Positions 43,206 through 55,722 are shown, counted from the stretch's first letter. The stretch: 64,000 bases of DNA from Klebsiella spallanzanii (GCF_902158555.1 NZ_CABGGS010000043.1:1-64000); one strand, 5' to 3'. Notes: generated from the sequence alone by a model not told the origin. A program made the numbers and translations.

Positions 43206-44171
43206 ATGAAGCAGCAGGCCGGCATCGGCATTCTTTTAGCGCTCACCACCGCAATGTGTTGGGGTGCTTTGCCGATCGCAATGAAGCAGGTTCTGGAAGT
43301 CATGGAACCGCCGACGGTGGTTTTTTATCGCTTTTTGATGGCAAGTTTTGGTCTTGGGGCCATCCTGGTTATTAAAAGAAAACAGCCCCCGCTGCGTATT
43401 TTTCGTAAACCGCGTTGGCTGATACTGCTGGTCGTTGCGACAGGTGGCTTATTCGGTAACTTCATTCTGTTTAGTTCTTCCTTGCAATATCTCAGCCCCA
43501 CAGCTTCTCAGGTGATTGGCCAGCTGTCCCCGGTCGGCATGATGGTCGCCAGCGTTTTTATCCTCAAAGAGAAAATGCGCGGCACTCAGGTTTTAGGGGC
43601 GTTAATGCTGGTGAGTGGTCTGGTGATGTTTTTTAACACCAGCCTGATTGAGATTTTTACCCGCCTGACGGACTACACGTGGGGAGTGATTTTTGGCGTA
43701 GGTGCGGCGACGGTCTGGGTTAGCTATGGCGTCGCGCAAAAGGTGTTATTACGTCGTCTGGCATCACAGCAAATCCTTTTTTTGCTGTACACTTTATGTA
43801 CTATAGCGCTCTTGCCATTAGCGACACCTTCGCAGGTATTGGCATTAAGCGACTGGCAGCTGGCCTGTCTGGTCTTTTGTGGGCTAAATACCCTTGTAGG
43901 TTACGGTGCGCTCGCGGAAGCGATGGCGCGCTGGCAGGCGGCGCAGGTGAGCGCGTTGATTACCTTAACGCCGCTATTTACGCTGTTATTTTCAGATTTA
44001 TTATCACTGGCCTGGCCCGACGTTTTCGCCAGACCGCTGTTGAACCTGATGGGTTATCTCGGTGCGTTTGTCGTGGTTGCGGGCGCGATGTATTCCGCCG
44101 TCGGTCATCGTCTTTGGGGACGATGGCGTAAGCGAGAAGCGGTTGTGCCGCTGTCCCGTTCAGGCGAATGA
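43206..44171 (+). CDS. yhbE: YhbE, EamA-family inner-membrane transporter
   Basis: A 321-residue drug/metabolite-transporter-superfamily protein with two EamA repeats (about 7-140 and 155-290) and ten predicted helices. The substrate is unknown. It lies between the rpmA terminator and obgE (15-base gap). Confidence 0.93.
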   Translation: MKQQAGIGILLALTTAMCWGALPIAMKQVLEVMEPPTVVFYRFLMASFGLGAILVIKRKQPPLRIFRKPRWLILLVVATGGLFGNFILFSSSLQYLSPTASQVIGQLSPVGMMVASVFILKEKMRGTQVLGALMLVSGLVMFFNTSLIEIFTRLTDYTWGVIFGVGAATVWVSYGVAQKVLLRRLASQQILFLLYTLCTIALLPLATPSQVLALSDWQLACLVFCGLNTLVGYGALAEAMARWQAAQVSALITLTPLFTLLFSDLLSLAWPDVFARPLLNLMGYLGAFVVVAGAMYSAVGHRLWGRWRKREAVVPLSRSGE

Positions 44172-45359
<1,188 letters not shown>

Positions 45360-45372
45360 TCTGGATAAGCTG

Positions 45373-45399
45373 AAAGGGCCGCATATGATGCGGCCCTTT
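45373..45399. terminator. Bidirectional terminator between obgE and dacB
   Basis: AAAGGGCCGCAT at 45373-45384 and ATGCGGCCCTTT at 45388-45399, a 12-bp perfect stem with a 3-base loop, between convergent genes. Confidence 0.85.
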
Positions 45400-45402
45400 G
45401 CA

Positions 45403-46836
45403 TTAGTTATTCTGATACAGGTCTTTGTACAGTCGGCTCTCAAACCGCACAAGCGGGATACGTCGATTGCGCTGATCGGCTGGCGGTACGGCATAGCCTG
45501 ATAAATATTGCACGAAAGCGACCTTCTGCCCGCTGGCCGTAGTGATGAACCCGGCCAGGTTATACACCCCTTGCAGTGAACCCGTTTTGGCCGACACTTT
45601 CCCGTCAACCCCTGCCTGATGTAGACCTGCACGGTATTGCAGAGAACCGTCATGGCCAGCCAGAGGCAACATTGAGATAAAGTTAAGCTCGTTATCGTGC
45701 TGAGCAATGTACTGCAGTACCTGCATCATTGTCGCCGGCGCGATGAGGTTATGACGCGACAAACCTGAGCCATCGGCAATAATGGTATTCCCGAGATCCA
45801 CACCGGCCTGCTGACGGAGGATCTGCCTTACGGCATCGGAACCGGCGCGCCAGGTGCCCGGTACGCTGAAGCGAGCGTGCCCAATGGTGCGGAATACCGT
45901 ATCGGCAATCATATTGTCTGACTTTTTCAGCATAATCCGTAACAGGTCATGTAGCGGGGCAGACTGTGTGCTTGCCAGCACGGTACCCGGATCGTTTGCC
46001 AAAGTTTGACGCAGCAGCGTGCCGCTCCAGCTGATATTGGCCTCAGTCAGCTCAGATTTCAAAATCGCACCGGCATAGCTGGCGCCATCCTGAATAGCGA
46101 AGGCCAGCGGTAACGGCTCGCTGCGCTGAGGCAAGCATCCGGTCAGGGTGTAGCGATTTAGATCGCCGGGGACCACATCAAGCTCACAGTACTGCGCTTC
46201 AGAAGAGCCGCGGGCCAAAGTGCGTACCTGGCTGAACATGGTCACCGGATAGTAAGATGCCACGCGGATAAACGCCAGATCGCCTGGTTTTTGTGCGCTA
46301 TAGAGCGAAATGGAGAAGCAGTTACGATCAACAATTGCGGCCGCCGGTGGGGCGCTAAAGCACTGCGTCATATCGTTCCATGGCCAACCTGGTGCTTTGT
46401 CATGGCTGGCGAAGACGGAAGTATCGATAAGCACATTGCCTTCGATTCGCTGCACGCCGGCTTTTTTCAGCGTGGCAACCATATTACGAATATCCTGACG
46501 TTTAAGCGTAGGATCGCCGCCAAAGCGTGCAATAAGGTCACCTTTCAACACGCCGTCGTCAAGGGAGCCTTTGGTTTCCAGCGTCGTGGTGAAACGGAAG
46601 TTCGGGCCTAGCTGTAGTAACGCAGCCAGGGCGGTGATCACTTTCTGGGTGCTCGCGGGGAGCGCCATCTGCTGGCTATGATAGTCTATCTCCGGCGTCG
46701 GGGAGCCCACCTTCTGCGCCATAAAGGCCAGGTTTGCACCCGCAGGAAGCTGGTTGATGTATTCGTCAATATTCGCCGCTTGAGCGTTAATCGCTATACC
46801 GGCAGTCAATCCGATGATAAATCTGGAAAATCGCAT
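45403..46836 (-). CDS. dacB: D-alanyl-D-alanine carboxypeptidase/endopeptidase DacB (PBP4)
   Basis: A 477-residue class C low-molecular-weight penicillin-binding protein in the periplasm. The signal peptide ends INAQA at residue 20. The catalytic S62-x-x-K65 motif is in PASTQKVIT, the SDN motif in KKSDNMIADT, and the KTG motif in VSAKTGSLQG. It trims and cuts peptide cross-links. In some enterobacteria its loss induces AmpC, but no ampC is in view. Confidence 0.97.
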   Translation of the reverse strand: MRFSRFIIGLTAGIAINAQAANIDEYINQLPAGANLAFMAQKVGSPTPEIDYHSQQMALPASTQKVITALAALLQLGPNFRFTTTLETKGSLDDGVLKGDLIARFGGDPTLKRQDIRNMVATLKKAGVQRIEGNVLIDTSVFASHDKAPGWPWNDMTQCFSAPPAAAIVDRNCFSISLYSAQKPGDLAFIRVASYYPVTMFSQVRTLARGSSEAQYCELDVVPGDLNRYTLTGCLPQRSEPLPLAFAIQDGASYAGAILKSELTEANISWSGTLLRQTLANDPGTVLASTQSAPLHDLLRIMLKKSDNMIADTVFRTIGHARFSVPGTWRAGSDAVRQILRQQAGVDLGNTIIADGSGLSRHNLIAPATMMQVLQYIAQHDNELNFISMLPLAGHDGSLQYRAGLHQAGVDGKVSAKTGSLQGVYNLAGFITTASGQKVAFVQYLSGYAVPPADQRNRRIPLVRFESRLYKDLYQNN

Positions 46837-46901
46837 AATCTCGCGCTAACAACCTGAAACCAGTCCGTCATACTACGGTGCAACGCCCTGTAAAGTAAAC
46901 G

Positions 46902-46930
46902 ATGACCCATAGTGAACTTCAGGGTAAAAT
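46902..46930 (+). promoter_or_regulatory. Sigma-70 promoter of greA
   Basis: ATGACC at 46902-46907, 17-bp spacer, TAAAAT at 46925-46930. The -35 differs from TTGACA at two positions. It is placed so that transcription starts near 46937, just ahead of the GraL-like leader. Confidence 0.65.
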
Positions 46931-46936
46931 ACGTAT

Positions 46937-46990
46937 CAAATTGAAAATTGCAGCTGACCTGGGGATGACTTTCCGGGTCGGTTTTCTTTT
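46937..46990 (+). ncRNA. graL: GraL-like small RNA: terminator-bearing leader of greA
   Basis: CTGACCTGG at 46954-46962 pairs along its whole length with CCGGGTCGG at 46973-46981 (two G-U pairs) and is followed by TTTTCTTTT. This is a complete intrinsic terminator about 80 bases before the greA ATG. In E. coli the greA leader makes the GraL set of short RNAs by early termination; position and structure match. The 5' end is inferred from the promoter at 46902-46930. Confidence 0.75.
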
Positions 46991-47071
46991 GCTCCGGTCC
47001 TGCTCAAGCCTTGACCGGCTGCTGAGTGGCGATGTCCGCTCCATGAAGGAATGATAAAAGAGGTATAACAA

Positions 47072-47548
47072 ATGCAAGCTATTCCGATGACCTTACGTGG
47101 CGCTGAAAAACTGCGCGAAGAATTGGATTTTCTGAAGTCCGTACGTCGTCCTGAAATCATTGCTGCTATAGCCGATGCGCGCGAGCACGGCGATCTGAAA
47201 GAGAACGCTGAATATCATGCTGCCCGTGAACAGCAGGGATTCTGTGAAGGCCGCATTAAGGATATCGAAGCGAAGCTGTCGAATGCTCAGGTCATCGATA
47301 TCACCAAAATGCCCAATAATGGTCGGGTGATTTTTGGTTCTACGGTCAGCGTTCTGAATCTTGATACTGATGAAGAACAGACTTACCGTATCGTCGGTGA
47401 TGATGAGGCCGATTTTAAGCAAAATCTGATTTCTGTGAACTCACCGATTGCGCGCGGTTTAATCGGTAAAGAGCAGGATGATGTTGTTGTAATCCGTACA
47501 CCAGGCGGTGAAGTAGAATTCGAAATTATCAAGGTTGAGTACCTTTAA
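47072..47548 (+). CDS. greA: Transcription elongation factor GreA
   Basis: A 158-residue factor that enters the RNA polymerase secondary channel and stimulates cleavage of backtracked RNA. The N-terminal coiled coil carries the tip acids D41 and E44 ([12 protein letters not shown]); the C-terminal FKBP-like globular domain is about 80-158. It is preceded by AGAGG. Confidence 0.98.
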   Translation: MQAIPMTLRGAEKLREELDFLKSVRRPEIIAAIADAREHGDLKENAEYHAAREQQGFCEGRIKDIEAKLSNAQVIDITKMPNNGRVIFGSTVSVLNLDTDEEQTYRIVGDDEADFKQNLISVNSPIARGLIGKEQDDVVVIRTPGGEVEFEIIKVEYL

Positions 47549-47591
47549 TCCGAATTTAACGCTACGATGTTGATGGATTGTAAAGAAAGGA

Positions 47592-47614
47592 AAAAGGCCG
47601 CATAGCGGCCTTTT
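47592..47614 (+). terminator. Rho-independent terminator after greA
   Basis: AAAAGGCCGC at 47592-47601, loop ATA, GCGGCCTTTT at 47605-47614. The A/T symmetry also lets it work for the convergent yhbY side. Confidence 0.88.
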
Positions 47615-47700
47615 ATCAACGTCCGGAGCATGGCATTTTGCTCGTCTACCCGCAGAAAACCCTCGATTTACACAAAGTTGTGTCGATAACCAGGATATTC

Positions 47701-47994
47701 TTAGCGTGGCAGCGAGATTTTACGCTCTTTAGTCGGGCGATACAGAACCAGCGTTTTACCGATGACCTGTACGTTACAGGCGCCGGTTTCGCGCACGATA
47801 GCTTCCACGATCAAGGTTTTAGTTTCGCGGTCTTCCGAGGCGATCTTCACCTTGATAAGTTCATGGTGCTCTAACGCTTGTTCAATCTCGGCCAGTACCC
47901 CTTCGGTCAAACCATTGTTGCCAAGCATAACTACCGGCTTGAGCGGATGTGCCAGACCTTTCAGGTGCTGTTTTTGTTTAGTACTCAGATTCAT
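47701..47994 (-). CDS. yhbY: Ribosome assembly RNA-binding protein YhbY
   Basis: A 97-residue CRM-domain protein linked to the 50S precursor. Start MNLSTKQKQHLKG at 47994 matches E. coli; the frame runs 19 codons upstream without conservation. The CRM loop is seen as VVMLGNNGLTEGV, where E. coli has a GxxG-like motif. It is divergent from rlmE. Confidence 0.95.
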   Translation of the reverse strand: MNLSTKQKQHLKGLAHPLKPVVMLGNNGLTEGVLAEIEQALEHHELIKVKIASEDRETKTLIVEAIVRETGACNVQVIGKTLVLYRPTKERKISLPR

Positions 47995-48118
47995 CGTATT
48001 TTTTTGCTTACGTTGGGATTGAAAACGGTTCATTCTACCGCCATCTCCCATATATCGCCAAACTACCGCGACGATTTTTACGTCACGAAGTACGATGAAC
48101 CCGAAATGGGAATGTTAA

Positions 48119-48748
48119 ATGACAGGTAAAAAGCGTTCTGCCAGCTCAAGTCGTTGGCTTCAGGAACACTTTAGCGATAAATATGTTCAACAGGCACAGA
48201 AAAAGGGGTTACGTTCCCGTGCCTGGTTTAAACTTGATGAAATACAGCAAAGTGACAAGATTTTTAAACCGGGGATGACGATAGTTGACCTCGGCGCTGC
48301 ACCCGGTGGCTGGTCGCAATATGCGGTTACGCAGATCGGTAACAGCGGCCGCATCATTGCTTGCGATCTTTTACCTATGGATCCAATCGTTGGTGTGGAC
48401 TTTCTTCAGGGCGATTTTCGTGATGAATTAGTTCTGAAAGCGTTACTTGAGCGTGTAGGTGACAGTAAAGTACAAGTTGTCATGTCCGATATGGCACCAA
48501 ATATGTGTGGAACACCGGCGGTGGATATTCCCCGGGCCATGTATCTGGTGGAACTGGCGCTTGGAATGGCTCGTGATGTATTAGCGCCAGGTGGTAGTTT
48601 TGTAGTGAAGGTGTTCCAGGGCGAAGGCTTCGATGAGTATCTAAGAGAGATTCGCTCCCTGTTTACGAAGGTCAAAGTTCGTAAGCCGGACTCTTCTCGC
48701 GCCCGTTCGCGTGAAGTGTATATTGTAGCGACCGGGCGTAAACCATAA
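48119..48748 (+). CDS. rlmE: 23S rRNA (uridine-2'-O-)-methyltransferase RlmE
   Basis: A 209-residue heat-shock methyltransferase for Um2552. The catalytic tetrad residues are recognisable: Lys in [10 protein letters not shown] (K38), SAM motif [11 protein letters not shown], Asp in VMSDMAPN (D124) and Lys in [11 protein letters not shown] (K164). In E. coli it forms a sigma-32 operon with ftsH, as the gene order here suggests. Confidence 0.97.
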   Translation: MTGKKRSASSSRWLQEHFSDKYVQQAQKKGLRSRAWFKLDEIQQSDKIFKPGMTIVDLGAAPGGWSQYAVTQIGNSGRIIACDLLPMDPIVGVDFLQGDFRDELVLKALLERVGDSKVQVVMSDMAPNMCGTPAVDIPRAMYLVELALGMARDVLAPGGSFVVKVFQGEGFDEYLREIRSLFTKVKVRKPDSSRARSREVYIVATGRKP

Positions 48749-48756
48749 CCGGCAGA

Positions 48757-48798
48757 TTTCAAACGGAAGTTTGAAAGACGCTGGATATAGAGTATCCT
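48757..48798 (+). promoter_or_regulatory. Hairpin and candidate promoter before ftsH
   Basis: TTTCAAAC (48757-48764), loop GGAA, GTTTGAAA (48769-48776) make a perfect 8-bp hairpin with a GNRA loop. Its right arm also supplies a -35 TTGAAA (48771-48776) spaced 16 bp from TATCCT (48793-48798). This may be a local ftsH promoter or an mRNA processing site. Confidence 0.45.
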
Positions 48799-48838
48799 GA
48801 CGCTGTTTTTAACACAGTTGTAATAAGAGGTTAATCCC

Positions 48839-50782
48839 TTGAGTGACATGGCGAAAAACCTAATACTCTGGCTGGTCATTGCCGTTGTGCTGATGTCAGT
48901 ATTCCAGAGCTTTGGGCCCAGCGAGTCGAATGGCCGAAAGGTAGATTATTCAACCTTCCTGCAAGAGGTCAATCAGGACCAGGTTCGCGAAGCGCGTATC
49001 AACGGACGTGAGATCAACGTTACCAAGAAAGATAGTAACCGTTACACGACTTACATTCCGGTTAACGATCCGAAGCTGCTCGATAACCTGTTGACGAAAA
49101 ACGTCAAAGTGGTTGGCGAGCCGCCGGAAGAGCCAAGCCTGCTGGCTTCTATCTTCATTTCCTGGTTCCCGATGCTGTTGCTAATCGGCGTCTGGATCTT
49201 CTTTATGCGTCAAATGCAGGGCGGCGGTGGCAAAGGTGCCATGTCGTTTGGTAAGAGCAAAGCGCGCATGCTGACGGAAGACCAGATTAAAACCACTTTT
49301 GCTGACGTTGCGGGTTGTGATGAAGCAAAAGAAGAAGTGGGTGAGTTGGTTGAATACCTGCGCGAACCGAGCCGTTTCCAGAAGCTGGGCGGTAAAATCC
49401 CGAAAGGCGTGCTGATGGTTGGCCCTCCGGGTACCGGTAAAACCTTGCTGGCAAAAGCTATCGCAGGTGAAGCAAAGGTTCCATTCTTTACGATTTCTGG
49501 TTCTGACTTCGTAGAAATGTTCGTTGGTGTCGGCGCATCTCGCGTACGTGACATGTTCGAACAGGCTAAGAAAGCAGCGCCTTGCATCATCTTTATCGAT
49601 GAAATCGACGCCGTCGGTCGCCAGCGTGGCGCTGGTCTGGGCGGTGGTCACGATGAACGTGAGCAGACCCTGAACCAGATGCTGGTTGAGATGGATGGTT
49701 TCGAAGGTAACGAAGGTATCATTGTTATCGCCGCAACTAACCGTCCAGACGTTCTGGACCCGGCGCTGCTGCGTCCAGGCCGCTTTGACCGACAGGTTGT
49801 GGTTGGTCTGCCAGATGTTCGCGGTCGTGAACAGATTCTGAAAGTGCACATGCGTCGCGTACCGCTGGCGCCGGATATCGATGCAGCAATCATTGCTCGC
49901 GGTACGCCTGGCTTCTCCGGTGCTGACCTGGCAAACCTGGTGAACGAGGCTGCGCTGTTTGCTGCTCGTGGCAACAAACGTGTTGTATCGATGGTTGAGT
50001 TCGAAAAAGCGAAAGACAAAATCATGATGGGTGCGGAACGTCGCTCCATGGTGATGACGGAAGCGCAGAAAGAATCCACCGCATACCACGAAGCTGGTCA
50101 CGCGATTATCGGTCGTCTGGTGCCGGAACACGACCCGGTACACAAAGTGACAATTATTCCGCGCGGACGCGCACTGGGTGTGACCTTCTTCCTGCCAGAA
50201 GGTGATGCTATCAGCGCCAGCCGTCAGAAACTGGAAAGTCAGATTTCAACTCTGTACGGCGGTCGTCTGGCGGAAGAGATTATCTACGGCGTAGAGCATG
50301 TTTCTACCGGGGCGTCGAACGACATTAAAGTCGCGACTAACCTGGCGCGTAACATGGTGACCCAGTGGGGCTTCTCTGACAAACTCGGTCCGCTGCTGTA
50401 TGCGGAAGAAGAAGGCGAAGTATTCCTTGGTCGTAGCGTCGCAAAAGCGAAGCATATGTCCGATGAAACGGCACGTATTATCGACCAGGAAGTGAAATCG
50501 CTGATTGAGCGTAACTACGATCGCGCACGTCGTCTTCTGAACGATAACATGGATATCCTGCACGCGATGAAAGATGCGCTCATGAAATATGAGACTATCG
50601 ATGCGCCGCAGATTGATGACCTGATGGCTCGCCGTGATGTTCGCCCGCCAGCTGGCTGGGAAGAACCAGGTTCGTCCAACAATTCTGGTAATAATGGCAC
50701 TCCGAGTGCTCCGCGTCCGGTCGATGAGCCGCGTACGCCAAACCCGGGCAATACCATGTCAGAACAGCTGGGCGACAAATAA
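48839..50782 (+). CDS. ftsH: ATP-dependent zinc metalloprotease FtsH
   Basis: A membrane AAA+ protease that degrades sigma-32, LpxC and faulty membrane proteins. Two membrane helices (about 8-27 and 100-122 in this numbering) flank a periplasmic loop. Walker A GPPGTGKT starts at residue 195 and the zinc motif HEAGH at residue 417. AGAGG at 48826-48830 lies 8 bases before TTG 48839 and 17 before ATG 48848, so TTG (647 residues) is favoured here. The usual E. coli annotation begins at the ATG (644 residues). Confidence 0.97.
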   Translation: MSDMAKNLILWLVIAVVLMSVFQSFGPSESNGRKVDYSTFLQEVNQDQVREARINGREINVTKKDSNRYTTYIPVNDPKLLDNLLTKNVKVVGEPPEEPSLLASIFISWFPMLLLIGVWIFFMRQMQGGGGKGAMSFGKSKARMLTEDQIKTTFADVAGCDEAKEEVGELVEYLREPSRFQKLGGKIPKGVLMVGPPGTGKTLLAKAIAGEAKVPFFTISGSDFVEMFVGVGASRVRDMFEQAKKAAPCIIFIDEIDAVGRQRGAGLGGGHDEREQTLNQMLVEMDGFEGNEGIIVIAATNRPDVLDPALLRPGRFDRQVVVGLPDVRGREQILKVHMRRVPLAPDIDAAIIARGTPGFSGADLANLVNEAALFAARGNKRVVSMVEFEKAKDKIMMGAERRSMVMTEAQKESTAYHEAGHAIIGRLVPEHDPVHKVTIIPRGRALGVTFFLPEGDAISASRQKLESQISTLYGGRLAEEIIYGVEHVSTGASNDIKVATNLARNMVTQWGFSDKLGPLLYAEEEGEVFLGRSVAKAKHMSDETARIIDQEVKSLIERNYDRARRLLNDNMDILHAMKDALMKYETIDAPQIDDLMARRDVRPPAGWEEPGSSNNSGNNGTPSAPRPVDEPRTPNPGNTMSEQLGDK

Positions 50783-50815
50783 GTTAGCCGTTATTAATGC
50801 TGTTGTGCTTTTCTA

Positions 50816-50846
50816 AAACCCCTGGGCGTTTGCTCTGGGGTTTTTC
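50816..50846 (+). terminator. Rho-independent terminator after ftsH
   Basis: AAACCCC at 50816-50822 and GGGGTTT at 50837-50843 with a partly paired 14-base loop and a T-rich tail. Confidence 0.85.
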
Positions 50847-50880
50847 TTTTTCAACCTTTCACTGATTCAGGGATTTAGTG

Positions 50881-51729
50881 ATGAAACTCGTAGCTCAGGG
50901 CTCAACCCTCGATCTCTCTCACCCACATGTGATGGGGATTCTTAACGTTACACCGGATTCGTTCTCTGATGGCGGGACTCACAACACGCTGGTAGAAGCC
51001 GTTAAACATGCCAATCTCATGATTAACGCCGGTGCGACCATCATTGACATCGGTGGAGAATCGACGCGCCCAGGGGCTGCTGATGTCAGCGTTGAGGAAG
51101 AGCTGGCGCGAGTGATTCCGACGGTGGAAGCGATCGCCCAGCGTTTTGAAGTATGGATCTCCGTTGATACCTCAAAACCGGAGGTTATTCGCGAGTCTGC
51201 GCGAGTTGGTGCGCATATCATCAATGATATTCGTTCTCTTACCGAGCCAGGCGCGCTGGAGGCCGCAGCTGAAACGGGATTACCGGTGTGCCTGATGCAT
51301 ATGCAGGGGCAGCCGAAGACAATGCAGGAGGCCCCGAGGTACGCAGATGTCTTTACTGACGTCGAGCGCTTTTTTGTCGAACATATTGTGCGCTGCGAAC
51401 GGGCGGGTATCTCAAAAGATAAATTGTTGCTCGACCCGGGATTCGGTTTCGGTAAAAATCTTTCTCATAATTATGAACTGCTTGCCCGGCTTGGGGAGTA
51501 CCACCATTTCGGTCTTCCGCTGTTGGTAGGTATGTCGCGTAAGTCGATGGTAGGTCAGCTGCTTAATGTTGGGCCGACGGAGCGCCTGAGTGGTAGCCTG
51601 GCTTGCGCAGTCATTGCTGCAATGCAGGGCGCGCAGATTATTCGCGTCCATGATGTCAAAGAAACGGTAGAAGCGCTGCGCGTGGTGGAAGCTACCCTGG
51701 CCGCTAAGGAAAATAAACGTTATGAGTAA
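50881..51729 (+). CDS. folP: Dihydropteroate synthase FolP
   Basis: A 282-residue TIM-barrel enzyme joining p-aminobenzoate to the pterin; target of sulfonamides. ATG 50881 has AGGGA upstream; a GTG one codon earlier is less likely. [11 protein letters not shown] and GGESTRPGA keep the wild-type Phe and Pro at the two sites most often changed in resistant chromosomal alleles. Its end overlaps the glmM start by 8 bases. Confidence 0.97.
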   Translation: MKLVAQGSTLDLSHPHVMGILNVTPDSFSDGGTHNTLVEAVKHANLMINAGATIIDIGGESTRPGAADVSVEEELARVIPTVEAIAQRFEVWISVDTSKPEVIRESARVGAHIINDIRSLTEPGALEAAAETGLPVCLMHMQGQPKTMQEAPRYADVFTDVERFFVEHIVRCERAGISKDKLLLDPGFGFGKNLSHNYELLARLGEYHHFGLPLLVGMSRKSMVGQLLNVGPTERLSGSLACAVIAAMQGAQIIRVHDVKETVEALRVVEATLAAKENKRYE

Positions 51730-53059
51730 CCGTAAATATTTTGGTACTGATGGTATTCGTGGCCGCGTGGGTGATGCGCCAATTACGCCTGAGTTTGTAT
51801 TAAAGCTGGGTTGGGCTGCGGGCAAGGTATTGGCGCGCCATGGTTCGCGTAAAATTATTATTGGTAAAGATACGCGTATTTCTGGCTACATGCTGGAGTC
51901 CGCGCTCGAGGCCGGCCTGGCTGCTGCGGGGCTATCTGCCTCATTTACCGGTCCGATGCCAACTCCGGCTATTGCCTATTTGACGCGTACGTTTCGCGCT
52001 GAAGCCGGGATTGTGATTTCTGCCTCGCATAACCCGTTTTATGACAACGGCATCAAATTTTTCTCTATCGAAGGCACTAAGCTTCCGGATGAAGTTGAAG
52101 AAGCGATTGAAGCCGAAATGGAAAAAGAGCTCACCTGCGTGGATTCTGCGGAGTTGGGTAAAGCCAGCCGTATCGTCGATGCGGCTGGTCGCTATATCGA
52201 GTTTTGCAAAGGCACTTTTCCGAATGAGTTGAGCCTCAATTCTTTGAAAGTGGTTGTCGATTGCGCCCATGGGGCGACTTATCATATTGCTCCGAGCGTT
52301 TTCCGTGAGCTGGGTGCTCAGGTTATCGCGATGGGCTGCGAGCCTGATGGTCTCAATATCAATGAAGAAGTTGGGGCGACTGACGTTCGTGCGCTGCAGG
52401 CGCGAGTGTTGGCAGAAAAAGCTGACCTGGGTGTCGCCTACGATGGAGATGGCGATCGCGTCATCATGGTTGACCATGAAGGCAATAAAGTTGATGGTGA
52501 CCAGATCCTCTATATCATTGCCCGTGAGGGATTGCGTCAGGGCCAGCTACGTGGCGGTGCGGTAGGCACGCTAATGAGCAACATGGGACTTGAACTGGCG
52601 CTCAAACAGCTGGGTATCCCTTTTGCGCGTGCGAAAGTGGGCGATCGTTATGTGCTGGAGAAGCTCCAGGAGAAAGGCTGGCGCATAGGTGCAGAAAACT
52701 CTGGTCATGTGATCTTACTGGATAAGACCACTACGGGAGATGGTATTGTCGCCAGTTTGCAGGTTGTGGCCGCGATGGCGCGTAACCATATGAGCCTGCA
52801 TGACTTGTGCAGCGGCATGAAAATGTTCCCACAGATTCTGGTTAATGTTCGCTTTACTGAAGGTAGCGGCAATCCGCTGGAACATGAGCATGTCAAAGCG
52901 ATAACGGCAGAAGTGGAAACTGCGCTAGGAAATCGTGGTCGTGTGTTACTGCGTAAATCAGGGACTGAGCCGCTGATTCGCGTCATGGTCGAAGGCGAAC
53001 ATGAAGAGCAGGTGCACGAATTTGCCCATCGTATTGCTGATGCCGTAAAAAGCGTTTAA
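51722..53059 (+). CDS. glmM: Phosphoglucosamine mutase GlmM
   Basis: A 445-residue enzyme converting glucosamine 6-phosphate to the 1-phosphate for UDP-GlcNAc. Active-site S102 lies in [11 protein letters not shown], the Mg2+ loop is DGDGDR near 241-246, and the C-terminal phosphate loop is [12 protein letters not shown]. It is translationally coupled to folP by an 8-base overlap. Confidence 0.98.
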   Translation: MSNRKYFGTDGIRGRVGDAPITPEFVLKLGWAAGKVLARHGSRKIIIGKDTRISGYMLESALEAGLAAAGLSASFTGPMPTPAIAYLTRTFRAEAGIVISASHNPFYDNGIKFFSIEGTKLPDEVEEAIEAEMEKELTCVDSAELGKASRIVDAAGRYIEFCKGTFPNELSLNSLKVVVDCAHGATYHIAPSVFRELGAQVIAMGCEPDGLNINEEVGATDVRALQARVLAEKADLGVAYDGDGDRVIMVDHEGNKVDGDQILYIIAREGLRQGQLRGGAVGTLMSNMGLELALKQLGIPFARAKVGDRYVLEKLQEKGWRIGAENSGHVILLDKTTTGDGIVASLQVVAAMARNHMSLHDLCSGMKMFPQILVNVRFTEGSGNPLEHEHVKAITAEVETALGNRGRVLLRKSGTEPLIRVMVEGEHEEQVHEFAHRIADAVKSV

Positions 53060-53078
53060 TTTCGCTTGCTAAGTAATT

Positions 53079-53104
53079 AAAAAGGCGACATTCGCCGCCT
53101 TTTT
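53079..53104 (+). terminator. Rho-independent terminator after glmM
   Basis: AAAAAGGCG at 53079-53087 and CGCCTTTTT at 53096-53104 with an 8-base loop. Confidence 0.9.
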
Positions 53105-53124
53105 AATCGACAAAAAATCGCTTT

Positions 53125-53153
53125 TTGCTGTTTTTTTCCGCACTTGATACAAT
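53125..53153 (+). promoter_or_regulatory. Sigma-70 promoter of secG-leuU
   Basis: TTGCTG at 53125-53130, 17-bp spacer, TACAAT at 53148-53153 (preceded by TTGA). It is 135 bases upstream of the secG start. Confidence 0.75.
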
Positions 53154-53288
53154 GCGTTAAAATTGCCCTTGCGAAGGTTATTCGCTTTGGTTAGTATTCA
53201 CACCCGCTTCAGTGGGAAACGTTAAAACGTCCCGCTTTATTGGTCGAAGCATTTGGTATGCGGCGAATCCGCAAGGAACAGGTTGATT

Positions 53289-53618
53289 ATGTACGAAGCT
53301 CTTTTAGTTGTTTTCCTTATTGTAGCGATTGGCCTTGTTGGTCTGATTATGCTGCAGCAAGGTAAAGGCGCTGATATGGGAGCCTCCTTCGGAGCAGGCG
53401 CTTCCGGCACTCTGTTTGGATCCAGCGGTTCTGGTAACTTTATGACCCGCATGACTGGTATCCTGGCTGCGCTGTTCTTCATCATCAGTCTGGCGCTGGG
53501 TAATATCAATAGCAATAAGACTAATAAGGGAAGTGAGTGGGATAATCTGAGCGCTCCGAAAACTGAGCAAACTCAGCCAACAGCTCCGGCACAGCCGAGC
53601 AGCGATATCCCGCACTGA
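53289..53618 (+). CDS. secG: Protein translocase subunit SecG
   Basis: A 109-residue subunit of SecYEG with two membrane helices (about 2-22 and 53-73) joined by a glycine-rich loop, and a hydrophilic Pro/Thr/Gln-rich tail. Start MYEALLVVFLIV is chosen by family, 12 codons inside the open frame. The tRNA leuU follows 15 bases after the stop in the same transcript. Confidence 0.96.
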   Translation: MYEALLVVFLIVAIGLVGLIMLQQGKGADMGASFGAGASGTLFGSSGSGNFMTRMTGILAALFFIISLALGNINSNKTNKGSEWDNLSAPKTEQTQPTAPAQPSSDIPH

Positions 53619-53632
53619 TAAGCAGTATCCGT

Positions 53633-53719
53633 ACCGAGGTGGTGGAATTGGTAGACACGCTACCTTGAGGTGGTAGTGCCCTAACGGGCTTGTGGGTTCG
53701 AGTCCCATCCTCGGTACCA
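53633..53719 (+). tRNA. leuU: tRNA-Leu, anticodon GAG
   Basis: An 87-base class II tRNA. The acceptor stem ACCGAGG/CCTCGGT is closed, the anticodon loop TTGAGGT gives GAG, a long variable arm is present, GGTTCGAGTCC is the T arm, and CCA is encoded (53717-53719). The first pair is A-U, where E. coli leuU has G-U. Confidence 0.97.
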
Positions 53720-53730
53720 ATATTTCGAAG

Positions 53731-53757
53731 AAAAGACGCTGAAAAGCGTCTTTTTTT
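53731..53757 (+). terminator. Rho-independent terminator after leuU
   Basis: AAGACGCT, loop GAAA, AGCGTCTT (53733-53752), then T to 53757. A GNRA loop closes the stem. Confidence 0.92.
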
Positions 53758-53831
53758 CGTCTAAAGAAAGCGAAAAGCAGCATCGCTCCTGTTATTACTC
53801 CGCTTCGCCTTGATACCGTTGTTTGCTGTAT

Positions 53832-53854
53832 AAAAAAGGCCGCTAGCGCGGCCT
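53832..53854 (-). terminator. Rho-independent terminator of argG
   Basis: On the minus strand AGGCCGC, loop GCTA, GCGGCCT, then six T (53837-53832). It lies 20 bases past the argG stop. Confidence 0.9.
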
Positions 53855-53873
53855 CCGGTATTTTCTCTGGAAA

Positions 53874-55256
<1,383 letters not shown>

Positions 55257-55268
55257 TCAACAATCTTT

Positions 55269-55307
55269 ATTGCATGTTTATGCATTAATTGTGAGTTTTC
55301 ATTTAAT
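55269..55307. promoter_or_regulatory. Pair of ARG boxes (ArgR operator) of argG
   Basis: Two 18-bp sites, 55269-55286 (ATTGCATGTTTATGCATT) and 55290-55307, each fit the ARG box pattern with about three mismatches. They are separated by exactly 3 bp, the standard spacing for one ArgR hexamer. They lie 52 bases upstream of argG, where they would cover its promoter. Confidence 0.7.
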
Positions 55308-55480
55308 CATCTTTTGCTGGAGACAGGAAGAGGTAGAGCGTTTTTTTGCCGAAAAACCCTGAAATACCAGCGTGAACCGAAATCGGGAATGTGAAATTCA
55401 TGTTGACAAAATATATGATGTATCAATACAATTCACCACGATTTTATGTCCCGTCTCTCGGTACCAAATCCCAGCAGTAT

Positions 55481-55509
55481 TTGCGTCTTTTGCTCAAAAC
55501 GAGTAAAAT
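55481..55509 (+). promoter_or_regulatory. Sigma-70 promoter of the metY-rimP-nusA-infB operon
   Basis: TTGCGT at 55481-55486, 17-bp spacer, TAAAAT at 55504-55509, with a GC-containing discriminator (GCCACG). The predicted start is about 9 bases before the tRNA. The rest of the 307-base argG-metY gap holds the ARG boxes and AT-rich sequence. Confidence 0.8.
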
Positions 55510-55524
55510 ATGCCACGTTTCAGG

Positions 55525-55601
<77 letters not shown>

Positions 55602-55722
55602 CTTTCCCATTAAGTACTTTTTCAAATATACTGTGAGGACCGGGTCCTTCGTAGACGAATTTGAAAGAATTCTTCTGGAAAGTGTTCCAGATCGCAGTTG
55701 CGATCTCAGGGTTCAGTTATCT

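Noticed and set aside
49181-50143. 320-codon minus-strand open frame across ftsH
   Set aside because: Shadow of ftsH; composition rich in Thr, His, Arg and Phe with no domain.
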